Part shown: one piece after another, positions 19,306 to 28,761 of the stretch
Position numbering within the stretch: position 1 is the stretch's first letter
Layout: each line of letters begins with the position of its first letter
Assembly (NCBI GenBank): GCA_021740585.1
Contig: JAIOZM010000022.1
Span: 1-50,730, forward strand
From: Bacteroidales bacterium
Lineage (GTDB): Bacteria; Bacteroidota; Bacteroidia; Bacteroidales; GCA-2748055
Reading direction: 5' to 3'
DNA: 50,730 nt
Made by a program: the position numbers and the translations under genes
Notes under the pieces: model-generated
What the model was told of the DNA's origin: nothing
Database searches by the model: none
What the model saw: the letters and a program-made list of their open reading frames with translations, nothing else

Positions 19306-20247
19306 ATGAAAAAACTCATATTCATCTTATTATTAGTGACTTTCTTAACTAAGATTACGAAAGGACAGGATTGGTATCCAATAGGAGCTGAATGGTATTT
19401 CAACAAGCAAGAACTTCTTCTCTATCCGGCACATGGATATACAAAATACATCGTTGAAAAAGACACTATAGTAGCATCATATAGCGGAAAGAAAATAATA
19501 GTTGAAACATATAATTTCCACAGTGAGGGTGTGGTTACAGATAGATTTATTCAATTTGTAAGGGAGGAGAATGGAAGGGTTTATAGTTGGAATGGTTTCG
19601 AGTTTAAACTTATGTATGATTTTACTTTGAATCCTGGTGATACATTGGAAATTGAATTTGCAAATTATGATTGTGACTCAGTATCACCAATAATCGTTGA
19701 TTCAATATGTCAGATAGAGATTAATGAGGAATATTTTGATGTGCAGCATTTATCCTATTTTCAATATTGGCCATTTGGAGATCCCTCAAAAATAAAAGTG
19801 AATGAAACTATTATAGAAAAAATTGGTCGTGTAGAAGAGTTTTTATTTAAACCGATTTGCCAATTAGATACCGAACCCTGGGAGTGGCTCTCACTAAGAT
19901 GTTACAAAGAAGGAGAGTTGATATTTAGGAGCGATGAGTGGGACAGCTTTTGTCCTGATTGTTCCTGTGATACTCTTATTGATGGCTCTACAGGTGTTGT
20001 TAAGTACAAGCACACTAGTCAATTTCTAATATACCCAAATCCATGTCAGGATTGGATTATAATTGAGCATCCCATATCAATAATTAAAAAAGTGCTCCTT
20101 TATAACTCAACCGGTCAATTAATTGAGCATCGTGAACCGAAGAATAATTTTCTTCAATTGAATATTGGGATGCAGGAAGAAGGAATTTACTATTTGATTA
20201 TAGAATCTGAGAATCTTATAGAATTAAGAATGCTTTTTAAACTTTAA
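19306..20247 (+). CDS. Secreted protein with T9SS sorting domain
   Basis: The ATG at 19306 lies 2 bp after the previous stop; an in-frame TTG at 19300 overlaps that stop but ATG is preferred. The protein is about 313 residues with a signal peptide ending near TKGQ. Its passenger region (about 25-235) has no family I recognise: it is rich in beta-strand-like stretches and contains a cysteine cluster (FCPDCSCD). The tail from FLIYPNPCQDW to RMLFKL is a T9SS type A sorting domain. Tight spacing to the S74-type gene suggests co-transcription and coupled translation, so a frame-off state upstream could lower its expression. Surface or extracellular location is inferred from the sorting domain. Confidence 0.82.
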   Translation: MKKLIFILLLVTFLTKITKGQDWYPIGAEWYFNKQELLLYPAHGYTKYIVEKDTIVASYSGKKIIVETYNFHSEGVVTDRFIQFVREENGRVYSWNGFEFKLMYDFTLNPGDTLEIEFANYDCDSVSPIIVDSICQIEINEEYFDVQHLSYFQYWPFGDPSKIKVNETIIEKIGRVEEFLFKPICQLDTEPWEWLSLRCYKEGELIFRSDEWDSFCPDCSCDTLIDGSTGVVKYKHTSQFLIYPNPCQDWIIIEHPISIIKKVLLYNSTGQLIEHREPKNNFLQLNIGMQEEGIYYLIIESENLIELRMLFKL

Positions 20248-20257
20248 AACTTTTACA

Positions 20258-20497
20258 ATGAGAAAGCTATGTTTCATTATCGTTATTAGCAGTCTATTCA
20301 TTGAGAATGTTTATAATCAGTTCACTTGTGAAATTATTACAGACTCTGTAAATACAAAAACAAGTGGAGTTATTGTTGATTATTTGAATTATATCCCTGA
20401 TGATAATACACCAATGAAAAGTATACGGTTAAATTTTCATTTCATGCTGTTAGAAACGACCCATCCGGATTCACCTGGAAATTATGTAATGATTTAA
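20258..20497 (+). CDS. Truncated N-terminus of a secreted protein
   Basis: A 79-residue frame starting 10 bp after the previous gene. It has a signal peptide (CFIIVISSLFIENVYNQ) and then a segment, IPDDNTPMKSIRLNFHFML followed by ETTHPDSPGNY, that resembles the start of much longer secreted Bacteroidota proteins in which the R-x-N-x-H strand opens a large passenger domain. It stops at TAA (20495) without any passenger or sorting domain. It is either the remnant of a longer gene whose 3' part was deleted before the next gene (20525), or a small exported protein in its own right. The remnant reading is favoured. Confidence 0.55.
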   Translation: MRKLCFIIVISSLFIENVYNQFTCEIITDSVNTKTSGVIVDYLNYIPDDNTPMKSIRLNFHFMLLETTHPDSPGNYVMI

Positions 20498-20524
20498 TCG
20501 ACTATAATATAAATTAAAACAGAT

Positions 20525-22081
20525 ATGCACTTTAACAGAAAATACTATCTTTTGCTTCTATGTTGCTTTTGGTTGACAACCATATTACAAGCCCAAAATT
20601 ATTCAACAATCCTTCCCAATGAAATCCATCTTTTCGAACCCATAGAAGACCTCACTATTCGTGATCTCGAACCCGGGAAATATGTTCGTGGAATTAAAAC
20701 CGATAGCCTGAGTGTTGAAGGATTGGATACGATTATCTGGTTTCAGAAGGAAATGGTTTGCGATGATAATCTGAATCCCTATGATAGCTATTGCTATGTC
20801 GGTCCATCATGGTTGGGCTCAAAAGTGATATTAAAATCAAATGGAGATAACATCTTTTTTAATTATCATGGTGATTCTATCCTCATCAAAACCCGGGCAG
20901 TACAAAACGAAAAATGGATATTGTGGTTGGGAGATGATGGTTCATATATTGAAGCAGAGATAACAGGAATCCTTTTGGAAAGCTTTCTTGAAATTCAGGA
21001 TAGTGTAAAGTCAATTACAATTAAACATTACGCATCAGATGGCTCAGTGATTGACAATTTTGGAGGCTTCTCCCAAATCAGGCTTTCAAAAAGCTATGGA
21101 TTGTTGGCGGTTTTTAATTTCAGAGATTTTCCATCCAATCAAAGAAATGAACAAATTGTTATTCATGAATTGGCAGGTTGTTCTAAAGATGATGTGGGTT
21201 TACACATCCTTACAAACAGGGAAGTAAATGATTATGAGATCGGAGATGAGTTTCATGTCATAACTAATTCTTATCTTAAATATCCTCATGATCAATATTC
21301 CATCCGGAAAGTTATAGATAAATGGTATTCTTCAGAAGAAGACAGCCTGTTTTATGAAATTGAAAAAACATGGTGGGAACCTAACAGCCCTGAAATAGTT
21401 AATACTAATACTTTTGTTTCTACAATTACTGATCTTGATGAAAACGTCAATGTTTTAGTAAATTCAGAGCATGAAGAAGATATTATTTTACCATTTGAAA
21501 TAGAGGTGTTTAGTGATTGGCGTCAGTCGCAGTTTTCAGATTATATTTTTTTATCAGGAACATTATTTAATGGAAGAGTGTATATTAAAACTTCAGAAGA
21601 AAAGTACATGTCCTGGAATGACGACTCTATTTTTTATGCAGTTGGGAATTCTTTCAACATTGAAGGATACCTGAATTATGATTTTACTATAATAAAGGGC
21701 TGTGGCAAATATTTAAATTCTGTATTATATGAAGGAGGGAATCCAGAGGTAGATAAAGATGAGCTTATTTATTTCAAAAAAGGATCTGAAAGCTGGGGGG
21801 ATGCATTAGAAGTAAGTCAGTTTATCTTAGAGAATTTCATAGCAGATATCCATATATGGCCTAATCCTTCCTCAAACCATATTAAAATTGAATTTGTCAA
21901 TTTTAAACCAATTAGAAATGTAAAGCTTAAAATTTTGAATTCGATTGGTATTGTGTGTTTGTCGGAAAGCATTGATTCCAATTCCCTAATAATCTTAGAT
22001 GTCTCAAATCTAAGTCCTGGGATATATTATATTATTGTTGAATCTCCATATAATGTTACAAAAAAAATTATTGTACAATGA
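20525..22081 (+). CDS. Secreted protein with T9SS sorting domain
   Basis: A 518-residue protein with a signal peptide ending near ILQAQ. The passenger (about 25-430) is not recognised; it has alternating aromatic and charged strands suggestive of beta-rich repeats (for example WILWLGDDGSYIEAEITGI) and few cysteines. The last 80 residues, from IHIWPNPSSNH to KKIIVQ, form a T9SS type A sorting domain with the usual LSPGIYYIIVES strand. Its stop overlaps the start of the next gene by 4 bp (ATGA), so translation is coupled. Base composition matches neighbours. A surface or secreted role within this cluster is inferred; the specific function is unknown. Confidence 0.82.
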   Translation: MHFNRKYYLLLLCCFWLTTILQAQNYSTILPNEIHLFEPIEDLTIRDLEPGKYVRGIKTDSLSVEGLDTIIWFQKEMVCDDNLNPYDSYCYVGPSWLGSKVILKSNGDNIFFNYHGDSILIKTRAVQNEKWILWLGDDGSYIEAEITGILLESFLEIQDSVKSITIKHYASDGSVIDNFGGFSQIRLSKSYGLLAVFNFRDFPSNQRNEQIVIHELAGCSKDDVGLHILTNREVNDYEIGDEFHVITNSYLKYPHDQYSIRKVIDKWYSSEEDSLFYEIEKTWWEPNSPEIVNTNTFVSTITDLDENVNVLVNSEHEEDIILPFEIEVFSDWRQSQFSDYIFLSGTLFNGRVYIKTSEEKYMSWNDDSIFYAVGNSFNIEGYLNYDFTIIKGCGKYLNSVLYEGGNPEVDKDELIYFKKGSESWGDALEVSQFILENFIADIHIWPNPSSNHIKIEFVNFKPIRNVKLKILNSIGIVCLSESIDSNSLIILDVSNLSPGIYYIIVESPYNVTKKIIVQ

Positions 22082-24792
22082 AAAAATTCATTTTAGTGCT
22101 TTGTTTACAATTGGTTTGTTTTATATTATATTCACAAAAACAAGAAGTAAAAAATATAGCTGATCTTACAGAAATTATTTTTTCAGATAGTATCAAAAAC
22201 TCTCTTTCAAAAGAGGATGTTAAAAATTATGAAAGAGATTATTCCTTCTTATCATCTCGATTTGATCATTCAGGAACAATTGCCGGATATCAAAAAGCTG
22301 TGCAAAATTACTTTAACTCAGTAAAATTTAGTGATAAGAAAAGTTTGTCTGCCACAGAAAATTTGACTGTTCTGAATTGGGATTATCTAGGGCCAATAGG
22401 GTTTAATGATGGCCCTCTAAATCAAACTAGAAATAGCTTAGGTCGTGGGTGGATTGAAACTATTAAGGCAATTGACCAAGACACTATTTATGCAGGTGCA
22501 AGAAACAGTGGTTTGTGGTACACAGCAAACGGAGGTAATTCCTGGATTAATATATCAGAATCCGAACCTTTAATAAATGGGATATTAAGTATATTAATTG
22601 ATCCTGATGATAAGCAACATATATTTGTACTTACAGGCGTACAAACAAGTAGTGAATTGGGTGCATATTCAAATGGAATATTTGAGACTTTAAATCATGG
22701 AATTTCATGGAGTAGAGTAAGCACCACTATTTCAGGAGAAGAGATTTTTAGCGGAAGCCATAATGAACTTCGAGCCATTAAACTAGTAAGTCACCCATTA
22801 AATTTCGAAGATCTTTATTTAGTAACAGCCTCTTCATTGTATAGGAGGCAATATGAAACAGGTGGCTGGTTGTCCGTATATCATAGTAATTACTGGAATG
22901 TTGCTAATTCTGATTTAGTTTTCGATGAGAATAATCCAAATATTTTTTATTTGGGAGGAATTGTTACGTATAAATGTAATATTAATGGTAGTATTATTTC
23001 CATGCAGAATATTACAGAATTAATTACAAATTCATTAACTGATACAATAATGAAATGTTTAATAGGGATTAATGAAAATTTCCTTGATAATATATGGTTT
23101 TACTATAGGGATACGTCAGGCTATAATCATATAACCAAATATTGCAATGGTACATATGATTCTAAACCCGGTAGTTTGCTTGGAGGTCAACGAACAATGA
23201 ATATATTCCCATCTGCAACTGATGCCAATATTGTATATTTGGGTTGGCTTCAAATGTATAAATATGATGGAAATACCAATTCAACTATTCCAATATCTAC
23301 TTCTAGTCTTGACACTAACTTGACTCCTGATAGTGTATCTGATTTTTTACATGATGATATAAGAGATTTACAAGTTATTAAAGTTAATGGGGACGATAAA
23401 CTTTATGTAGGTCATGACGGTGGTGTAGCTTGGGGTGAATATAGTAGAGGTTCTTGTGGCTCCCCAAGATTTTGTTGGCATCAAATTAGCGATGATGGCA
23501 CAAATGGCCTGCAAACAAATGAATTTTATGGTATTTATATTAGCAAATCAAATCCAATAAGAATTGGGGGAGGCACTCAAGATTGTTCTTCATTTATTTG
23601 GCTGGAAGATAGTTCAGAATGGTGGCACGCAAAAAGTAGTGATGGAGTAGAAGGCGCATTTTCCAGAGTTGATCCTGACAAAGTAATAATTGGAGGAGGG
23701 GTTGGGACACAGAATTACGCACTATTTGATCTATTGAATACATCGACACCAATTAATATTAAGACGTTTGATGGCACACTAAAAAACAGGGTAATTTCTC
23801 ATCCAACAGCAAATGATATTATTTTCATTGGAGCTGATAGTCTTTATGAAATTTCAGATTGTTATAGCAGTCCTCAAGTTAACTCTATTTCTATCCCTTC
23901 TGAAGTTGATAGAAGAATTTCCGCTTTGGCAATATGCTATAATAATCCTGAAATCAAATACATCGGTGAATCTTTATATAATACTAGTTTAAGTAGCTCA
24001 GACCATATGTGGAGATATTCACCTTCATCAAGCTCCTGGGTAGATATAGGCCAGAATTTACCCGAATACACTAATTCTTATGCCAATGATATAGTAGTGA
24101 ATCCTGAAAATGATATGGAAGTTTGGGTTTGTATGGGGCAAGCTGTGAATGAGGATAGAAAGGTGTTTCATTCTGAAAATGGAGGGTCATCATGGACTGC
24201 ACTATCCTTAGGATACCCGGAAAACATTCCTGCAAATCGCTTACTTTATGATTTTGTAACCGGAAAACTGTATGTTGCTACAGATGTAGGTATATTCTTT
24301 TGGAATACATATAAACCTGAAAACGGTTGGAGTGCAATAACCGCTACACTTCCTTTTAAATTGGTTACAGATATTGAAATTGATTATTTAAAACCAAGAT
24401 TAATAGCAGGAACTTATGGTCGTGGCATCTGGCAGGCAGAACTCCCGGAAAGTAATTGTTATGACGAAACACCACTTATTGTTACTAGCTCCCAAACATG
24501 GTCAGCAGATGAAGTAATTTGCCAAAGCATAAAAGTCCAGAATTATAGCACCTTAACAATAACAGGAAATATTACATTGAGTGAAGCTGCAACTATAACA
24601 GTTGAGGGCTATTGTAGTCTGGTGATAAATAGTGGTACTCTTGTCAATGGAAATATTATTGTCAAACCCTATGGATCTCTAACAATTATGAATAATGGTA
24701 TTGTACAGCTTAATGAAAACGACAATGTAAACTGTGAACTTGGGAGTGTTTTTCATTTTAATGAAGGTGGAGTAGAGACATTGACAGATTGA
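22078..24792 (+). CDS. Secreted beta-propeller (BNR/sortilin-like) protein
   Basis: A 904-residue exported protein (signal peptide about 1-19, ending FILYSQ). From about residue 100 to 800 it carries repeated propeller blades with BNR/Asp-box-like motifs, such as WYTANGGNSWINIS, IFETLNHGISWSRV and VFHSENGGSSWTAL; each precedes a strand of the type DPDDKQHIFVLT. This is the fold of sortilin-type and sialidase-like surface propellers, although no sialidase catalytic set was identified. The final 110 residues change to short beta-helix-like repeats (LTITGNITLSEAATITVEGY) and end abruptly at VETLTD, with no T9SS sorting domain, unlike its neighbours. A 4-bp ATGA overlap couples it to the previous gene. 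Loss of the export tail, or anchoring by another route, are both possible. Confidence 0.82.
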   Translation: MKKFILVLCLQLVCFILYSQKQEVKNIADLTEIIFSDSIKNSLSKEDVKNYERDYSFLSSRFDHSGTIAGYQKAVQNYFNSVKFSDKKSLSATENLTVLNWDYLGPIGFNDGPLNQTRNSLGRGWIETIKAIDQDTIYAGARNSGLWYTANGGNSWINISESEPLINGILSILIDPDDKQHIFVLTGVQTSSELGAYSNGIFETLNHGISWSRVSTTISGEEIFSGSHNELRAIKLVSHPLNFEDLYLVTASSLYRRQYETGGWLSVYHSNYWNVANSDLVFDENNPNIFYLGGIVTYKCNINGSIISMQNITELITNSLTDTIMKCLIGINENFLDNIWFYYRDTSGYNHITKYCNGTYDSKPGSLLGGQRTMNIFPSATDANIVYLGWLQMYKYDGNTNSTIPISTSSLDTNLTPDSVSDFLHDDIRDLQVIKVNGDDKLYVGHDGGVAWGEYSRGSCGSPRFCWHQISDDGTNGLQTNEFYGIYISKSNPIRIGGGTQDCSSFIWLEDSSEWWHAKSSDGVEGAFSRVDPDKVIIGGGVGTQNYALFDLLNTSTPINIKTFDGTLKNRVISHPTANDIIFIGADSLYEISDCYSSPQVNSISIPSEVDRRISALAICYNNPEIKYIGESLYNTSLSSSDHMWRYSPSSSSWVDIGQNLPEYTNSYANDIVVNPENDMEVWVCMGQAVNEDRKVFHSENGGSSWTALSLGYPENIPANRLLYDFVTGKLYVATDVGIFFWNTYKPENGWSAITATLPFKLVTDIEIDYLKPRLIAGTYGRGIWQAELPESNCYDETPLIVTSSQTWSADEVICQSIKVQNYSTLTITGNITLSEAATITVEGYCSLVINSGTLVNGNIIVKPYGSLTIMNNGIVQLNENDNVNCELGSVFHFNEGGVETLTD

Positions 24793-24982
24793 TGAAACTC
24801 GGTCTTTGAGCAGGAAAAAATTTGTAATTTGGGTAAGCCGGGATTTTTACAAAATTATACTTAAATCTAGGTGCAAATGAATGTCTAATATATTCATATA
24901 GAAAACTTTAACTTGGAATTGCTTGCAAAAGAATCTTAAAAAGACGAACTTTGGAATATAAATAGTATTAAAAACTATTACC

Positions 24983-26176
24983 ATGAAAAAATTATATTTA
25001 CTTCCTTTATTATTATTTCTTTTTATTATTTTATCATGTGAAAAAGATAATGACAAAGACACAATCCTGAATTATGATAAAATAAGAGGATTTGTACAAA
25101 AGGGACCCTACTTAAATGGAACGGCTATTACCATTTCTGAATTAAGCGAAGATTTAAGTCCGACCGGCAGGAATTTCTCTGCTCAAATACTTGATAACAA
25201 AGGGACTTTTGAGATAAAGAATGTAGAGCTGAATTCTCAATTTGTTGAGCTAAAAGCAGATGGGTTTTATTTCAACGAGGTTAAGAATGAAAATTCAAGT
25301 GCACAATTAACCCTGTTTGCAATTTCTGATCTCACAAACAAAAGCAGTTTAAATGTAAATGTATTATCCCATTTGGAGAAAAGCCGGGTCGATTATCTTA
25401 TTTCCAACGGGGCTGATTTTTCTGCAGCTAAGAATCAGACCATCAATGAAATACTTTCAATCTTTGAAATAAACAAAGATGATATTTTAGAGTCGGAATT
25501 ATTGGATATCACTAAACCCGGTGATGATAATGCTATTCTGCTGGCGGTTTCTGTTATTTTGCAGGGATACCTTCCGGTTTCCGGATTATCGGAACTGCTT
25601 GCAAACATTAGTACCGATATCAGAGAAGATGGGATACTGAACAGTCAATTATTGGGATCAACTCTTATAAATAATGCCAAAACGATAAAACTGGATAACA
25701 TAAGGGAAAACATTGAAACCAGATATGAAACCTTAGGTCTGGATATCGTTGTTCCGGATTTTGAAAAATTTGTTACACAATTTATTGAAAATACAGAATT
25801 TGAATATACCGGCTTTATCCAGTATCCCGCTTCCGGTAAATATGGCTTAAATATTCTGGATTTTACTAAAATGGATTATTCAGCCGGGACTTATTCAATG
25901 AATGCGATTCTTCCGGAAGGTAGCAGTTTAAGAGTGAAGATTTCAGGACAAAATTGGGTCTTTCCTGCCTTTCAGGATAATACAGGTTGGGAGTTTAGCC
26001 ATTGGAATGATATCGATTACTCCAGAATATTTACCGCAACAAGAACCGGTGAAATTGATTTTGAATTGCGTTTTGAAAACTATCAGGATAGCACGTGGTC
26101 AAATCTAATCAGGATTTATGTATTTGAGAATGAGGCTACTGAACCTACATTTATTAAAGAATTTGACGTAGATTAA
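24983..26176 (+). CDS. Predicted lipoprotein of unknown function
   Basis: A 397-residue protein with a lipoprotein signal: LLLFLFIILSCEKDND, with the lipidated Cys at about residue 19 followed by acidic residues, which suggests an outer-membrane or surface lipoprotein. Near the N-terminus is a conserved-looking strand, IRGFVQKGPYLNGTAITISE, seen in other Bacteroidota lipoproteins of unknown role that precede an all-beta domain. A helical middle (about 120-260) and a beta-rich C-terminal domain (about 265-397, SGKYGLNILDFTKMDY) follow. No enzyme motif is visible. The gene is separated by 190 bp from the secreted cluster and followed by a convergent terminator, so it is probably its own transcript. 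Confidence 0.8.
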   Translation: MKKLYLLPLLLFLFIILSCEKDNDKDTILNYDKIRGFVQKGPYLNGTAITISELSEDLSPTGRNFSAQILDNKGTFEIKNVELNSQFVELKADGFYFNEVKNENSSAQLTLFAISDLTNKSSLNVNVLSHLEKSRVDYLISNGADFSAAKNQTINEILSIFEINKDDILESELLDITKPGDDNAILLAVSVILQGYLPVSGLSELLANISTDIREDGILNSQLLGSTLINNAKTIKLDNIRENIETRYETLGLDIVVPDFEKFVTQFIENTEFEYTGFIQYPASGKYGLNILDFTKMDYSAGTYSMNAILPEGSSLRVKISGQNWVFPAFQDNTGWEFSHWNDIDYSRIFTATRTGEIDFELRFENYQDSTWSNLIRIYVFENEATEPTFIKEFDVD

Positions 26177-26185
26177 TTCTTCTCA

Positions 26186-26217
26186 AACCTGGGAATCTTT
26201 GTTAAATTCCAGGTTTT
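26186..26217. terminator. Bidirectional intrinsic terminator
   Basis: AAACCT plus GGAAT (26186-26197, one bulged G) pairs with ATTCC plus AGGTTT (26207-26217), an 11-bp stem with a 9-nt loop between convergent genes. The T-run is short (TTTTAT). Confidence 0.75.
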
Positions 26218-26253
26218 ATGAATGCAGTATCTGTTTCATACGAAAGGAAATCC

Positions 26254-26883
26254 CTATTCTTCCGACAGTTTCTCTCTTACCCAGTTCCCTGATAAAAGGA
26301 TAATTAGAGCAACCAGCAAATGCCACAGTGGTACCAGTGGTCCCAATGCCACCATGTTTATTTCTTCAGGGGCGAATGGGAAGGAATAGAAATTAACAGC
26401 CAGCATGGATAATCCAAAAAGAACCCCCAGGGAAGGTATAATTTTACCGGTTCGGGGATGTGAAAAGGCTGGTACGGCAAGTAAAATAAGGCCAAAACCG
26501 AATAACATTTTCCATAAAAAGGAAAGACTCATAAATATTCTGTCTGTTAATGCGTATAGCAGACTCTGATTCCCCTGAATAAGAATGCCTTCCAGTGGCG
26601 TTTCCATGGCTAATTTTACAGAACCGGCAATAGCGAAAATCAAAGCAGCTAAAACATTCAGCTTCAAACCTATTTCCAGGCAGGGCCTTTTCGTATGCAG
26701 GCTCAGAAAATGATATATTCCCACACTGGAAATAGCAATAGAAAGTGAAAATAAAAGTACAATGGCTAATTCAATTTTAATTTCAGGATTCCAATAATAA
26801 TGCAGAGGATAGGTAATAGCAGCAATAATGGACATAATAATACCCATTTTGATGTAGGCCGATTGTAAATTCTTTTCAGACAT
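26254..26883 (-). CDS. Six-helix integral membrane protein
   Basis: A 209-residue hydrophobic protein with about six transmembrane helices, for example MGIIMSIIAAITYPLHYYW, LAIVLLFSLSIAISSVGIY and LGPLVPLWHLLVALIILLSG. No signal peptide, active-site motif or recognised domain was found. It is the last gene of a possible minus-strand group with a Dabb-type lipoprotein and a four-helix protein (spacing 67 bp to the next gene upstream). An inner-membrane location is clear; function is unknown. Confidence 0.75.
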   Translation of the reverse strand: MSEKNLQSAYIKMGIIMSIIAAITYPLHYYWNPEIKIELAIVLLFSLSIAISSVGIYHFLSLHTKRPCLEIGLKLNVLAALIFAIAGSVKLAMETPLEGILIQGNQSLLYALTDRIFMSLSFLWKMLFGFGLILLAVPAFSHPRTGKIIPSLGVLFGLSMLAVNFYSFPFAPEEINMVALGPLVPLWHLLVALIILLSGNWVREKLSEE

Positions 26884-26950
26884 ATCAGTAATAATTAAGG
26901 TTTGAAAGAACCCTCAAATTACGTAAAATTTACAAATTATCCAACATGAT

Positions 26951-27376
26951 TTATTTGCTGTGCCCAATAAGCTCACTATCATATACCACAACCTTCTCCC
27001 ATAAAGCACTATATTTCGCAATAAATTCGAGATGAATAGAATCGGTCTGATAGCTTGCCTGGTCTGTAGCATTGGCAAAATGCACTATCCAGGAATAGTC
27101 GTAGGAATTGTCTATTACTTCCCGGTGGGTATCGGCCGGAGTGCCTATAAAAAACTCTCCAATGCAGGCTACGTTTCCGAGATCATAAAGTCCTGATTCA
27201 AAACTATTTCTTTGCTCATCACTTACACCATCCTTCAGCCAAAAGAAAACAGTGTGAATAAAATTTATTTCAGAAATCTCTGTACTTACATCAACAGGAG
27301 CGGGAGTGTTCTCTGTGTTATTATTGCAAGACACAGACAGTAAAGCGAACAGGATAATGGTTACAAATGCTTTCAT
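26951..27376 (-). CDS. Dabb-domain (stress-responsive barrel) lipoprotein
   Basis: A 141-residue lipoprotein: the signal LFALLSVSC places the lipidated Cys at about residue 17, followed by an Asn-rich linker. The rest (about 38-138) fits the dimeric alpha/beta barrel (Dabb) family: INFIHTVFFWLKDGVSDEQR gives the typical H-x-V-x-F-x-L strand, then a helix and the second strand around SWIVHFANATDQASYQTD. The HLEFIAKYSALWEKVVVYDS end is also family-typical. Dabb proteins act in varied roles, from polyketide cyclisation to unknown stress functions; the substrate here is unknown. It begins 3 bp after the upstream gene, so the two are co-transcribed. Confidence 0.82.
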   Translation of the reverse strand: MKAFVTIILFALLSVSCNNNTENTPAPVDVSTEISEINFIHTVFFWLKDGVSDEQRNSFESGLYDLGNVACIGEFFIGTPADTHREVIDNSYDYSWIVHFANATDQASYQTDSIHLEFIAKYSALWEKVVVYDSELIGHSK

Positions 27377-27379
27377 ATT

Positions 27380-27805
27380 TTAAAGTTTATTTTTTTTGCT
27401 CTGCTCCTTCTTTTTGTCGTAATACTGAATGCTTATAATTTTCAAATCGCGTACCATGCTTAAAACGATGGCAATGTCAATTATAAGGAAAAGCACACGA
27501 ACGCCGGGGAGCAAATCCAGAGTGAAAATAAGGATAAGAAAATAGAGTCCGATAAAACCGTTCATCGCTGCTTCATAAAACCTCAAAAGATTAAAAGCAG
27601 GCAAATTCTCATTAATTTCCCTGATTCCATTCCGAATTGACGAATAGGAATACATCAGAAAAAATAGGAATACAAAAAGCATTTCCATTGATTCTTCGGA
27701 AACCGGACCACTCTTCTGGAAATAGAAGTAAGCCGTTACCGTAGTAAATAAAATACCCAAAAGGATTCTGAAAATTCCGAATAATCTTCGATATTGAAAA
27801 AGCAT
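27380..27805 (-). CDS. Four-helix membrane protein, unknown
   Basis: A 141-residue protein with about four membrane-spanning helices (FGIFRILLGILFTTVTAYFY, MEMLFVFLFFLMYSY, MNGFIGLYFLILIFTLDLL, VLFLIIDIAIVLSMV) and a strongly basic C-terminal tail (KKKEQSKKNKL). No family was recognised. It is the first gene of a minus-strand pair with the Dabb lipoprotein (3-bp gap). Inner-membrane location is inferred. Confidence 0.72.
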   Translation of the reverse strand: MLFQYRRLFGIFRILLGILFTTVTAYFYFQKSGPVSEESMEMLFVFLFFLMYSYSSIRNGIREINENLPAFNLLRFYEAAMNGFIGLYFLILIFTLDLLPGVRVLFLIIDIAIVLSMVRDLKIISIQYYDKKKEQSKKNKL

Positions 27806-28018
27806 AGTTTTATTTATTTGCTCAAAGATACTATTTTTGATATGAAGCTTTGCTAAGTTGCTTTGTGAATATAAGCAAGAATCGAAAACCAGAACTTCGG
27901 ATTAGCAGATAAGTAACGATATTTCATTTTAAAAAAGCATTCACTTTTCTTAATCATTTAATGATTACTTATTCCAATATTTCCTTTATTTTTGATACTC
28001 TTTTAAACCAACTTTTGT

Positions 28019-28750
28019 ATGACTAAAATATATTTTTTCATTATTTCGCTTTTGGCGTTTGTAAATTTAAACGGACAAGTAGCGGAGAAAGAGCAGGCTT
28101 CCGATTCGCCTGAAAATTCTAATAGTTATATTATCAGTTACTTAGGATACACTGATGTGGGATTTTTATGGAAGGGCGAGGTCTCACAAAATGAGCGTTT
28201 GGGTTTTATCGGGGATGAGTATGAACGCTTTCAGATTCATTTCAACTCCATTATACAAAATTTTGACAATCCTTTCGAATATTTGGTATATGGTAAATCG
28301 AAGGTTAAAAATAACATCTGTGAGTTTCAGGGCTCCATCATTATTTCTGAAGTCGGATTCGATCAGGCAGAGGGCGATGACTTCAGCAGAGGATTTCTGA
28401 AGGGCGATTATCTCTTTTATGAAGATCCTTCCTGTATGCACAGCGGAATTTTTCAGGGAGAATTTTACACCAATTTTTATCTCGAAGATACAGAAACTTT
28501 GTATTACGACGATATTGATTCGAAGGAAGCTTCCTTCACTAATAACTCATTTATCGGCAAGTGGTATCACTATAACTCAGAACTGGAGAAAGTCTGCAAT
28601 TGGGGAGACCAAAGAATTCCCGAATCAGCAGCTTTGGATATCGGATTGACGGAGTTCAAACCTTCTTTTAAATATTATGAAGCAGGTTGGGCAAATTATG
28701 AAAAAGAAAAAGAGCAGAAGGATACGGAAACAACTCCCTGGTGGAAATAA
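28019..28750 (+). CDS. Exported protein of unknown function
   Basis: A 243-residue protein with a signal peptide (FFIISLLAFVNLNGQ). The mature part is rich in aromatic and acidic residues with predicted beta-strands, and ends in a charged tail (YEKEKEQKDTETTPWWK). There is no sorting domain and no lipidation Cys, so a periplasmic location is the simplest reading. No domain or motif was recognised. It lies 11 bp ahead of the TM1266-type regulator gene, suggesting one transcript. Confidence 0.75.
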   Translation: MTKIYFFIISLLAFVNLNGQVAEKEQASDSPENSNSYIISYLGYTDVGFLWKGEVSQNERLGFIGDEYERFQIHFNSIIQNFDNPFEYLVYGKSKVKNNICEFQGSIIISEVGFDQAEGDDFSRGFLKGDYLFYEDPSCMHSGIFQGEFYTNFYLEDTETLYYDDIDSKEASFTNNSFIGKWYHYNSELEKVCNWGDQRIPESAALDIGLTEFKPSFKYYEAGWANYEKEKEQKDTETTPWWK

Positions 28751-28761
28751 AATTCTGAAAC

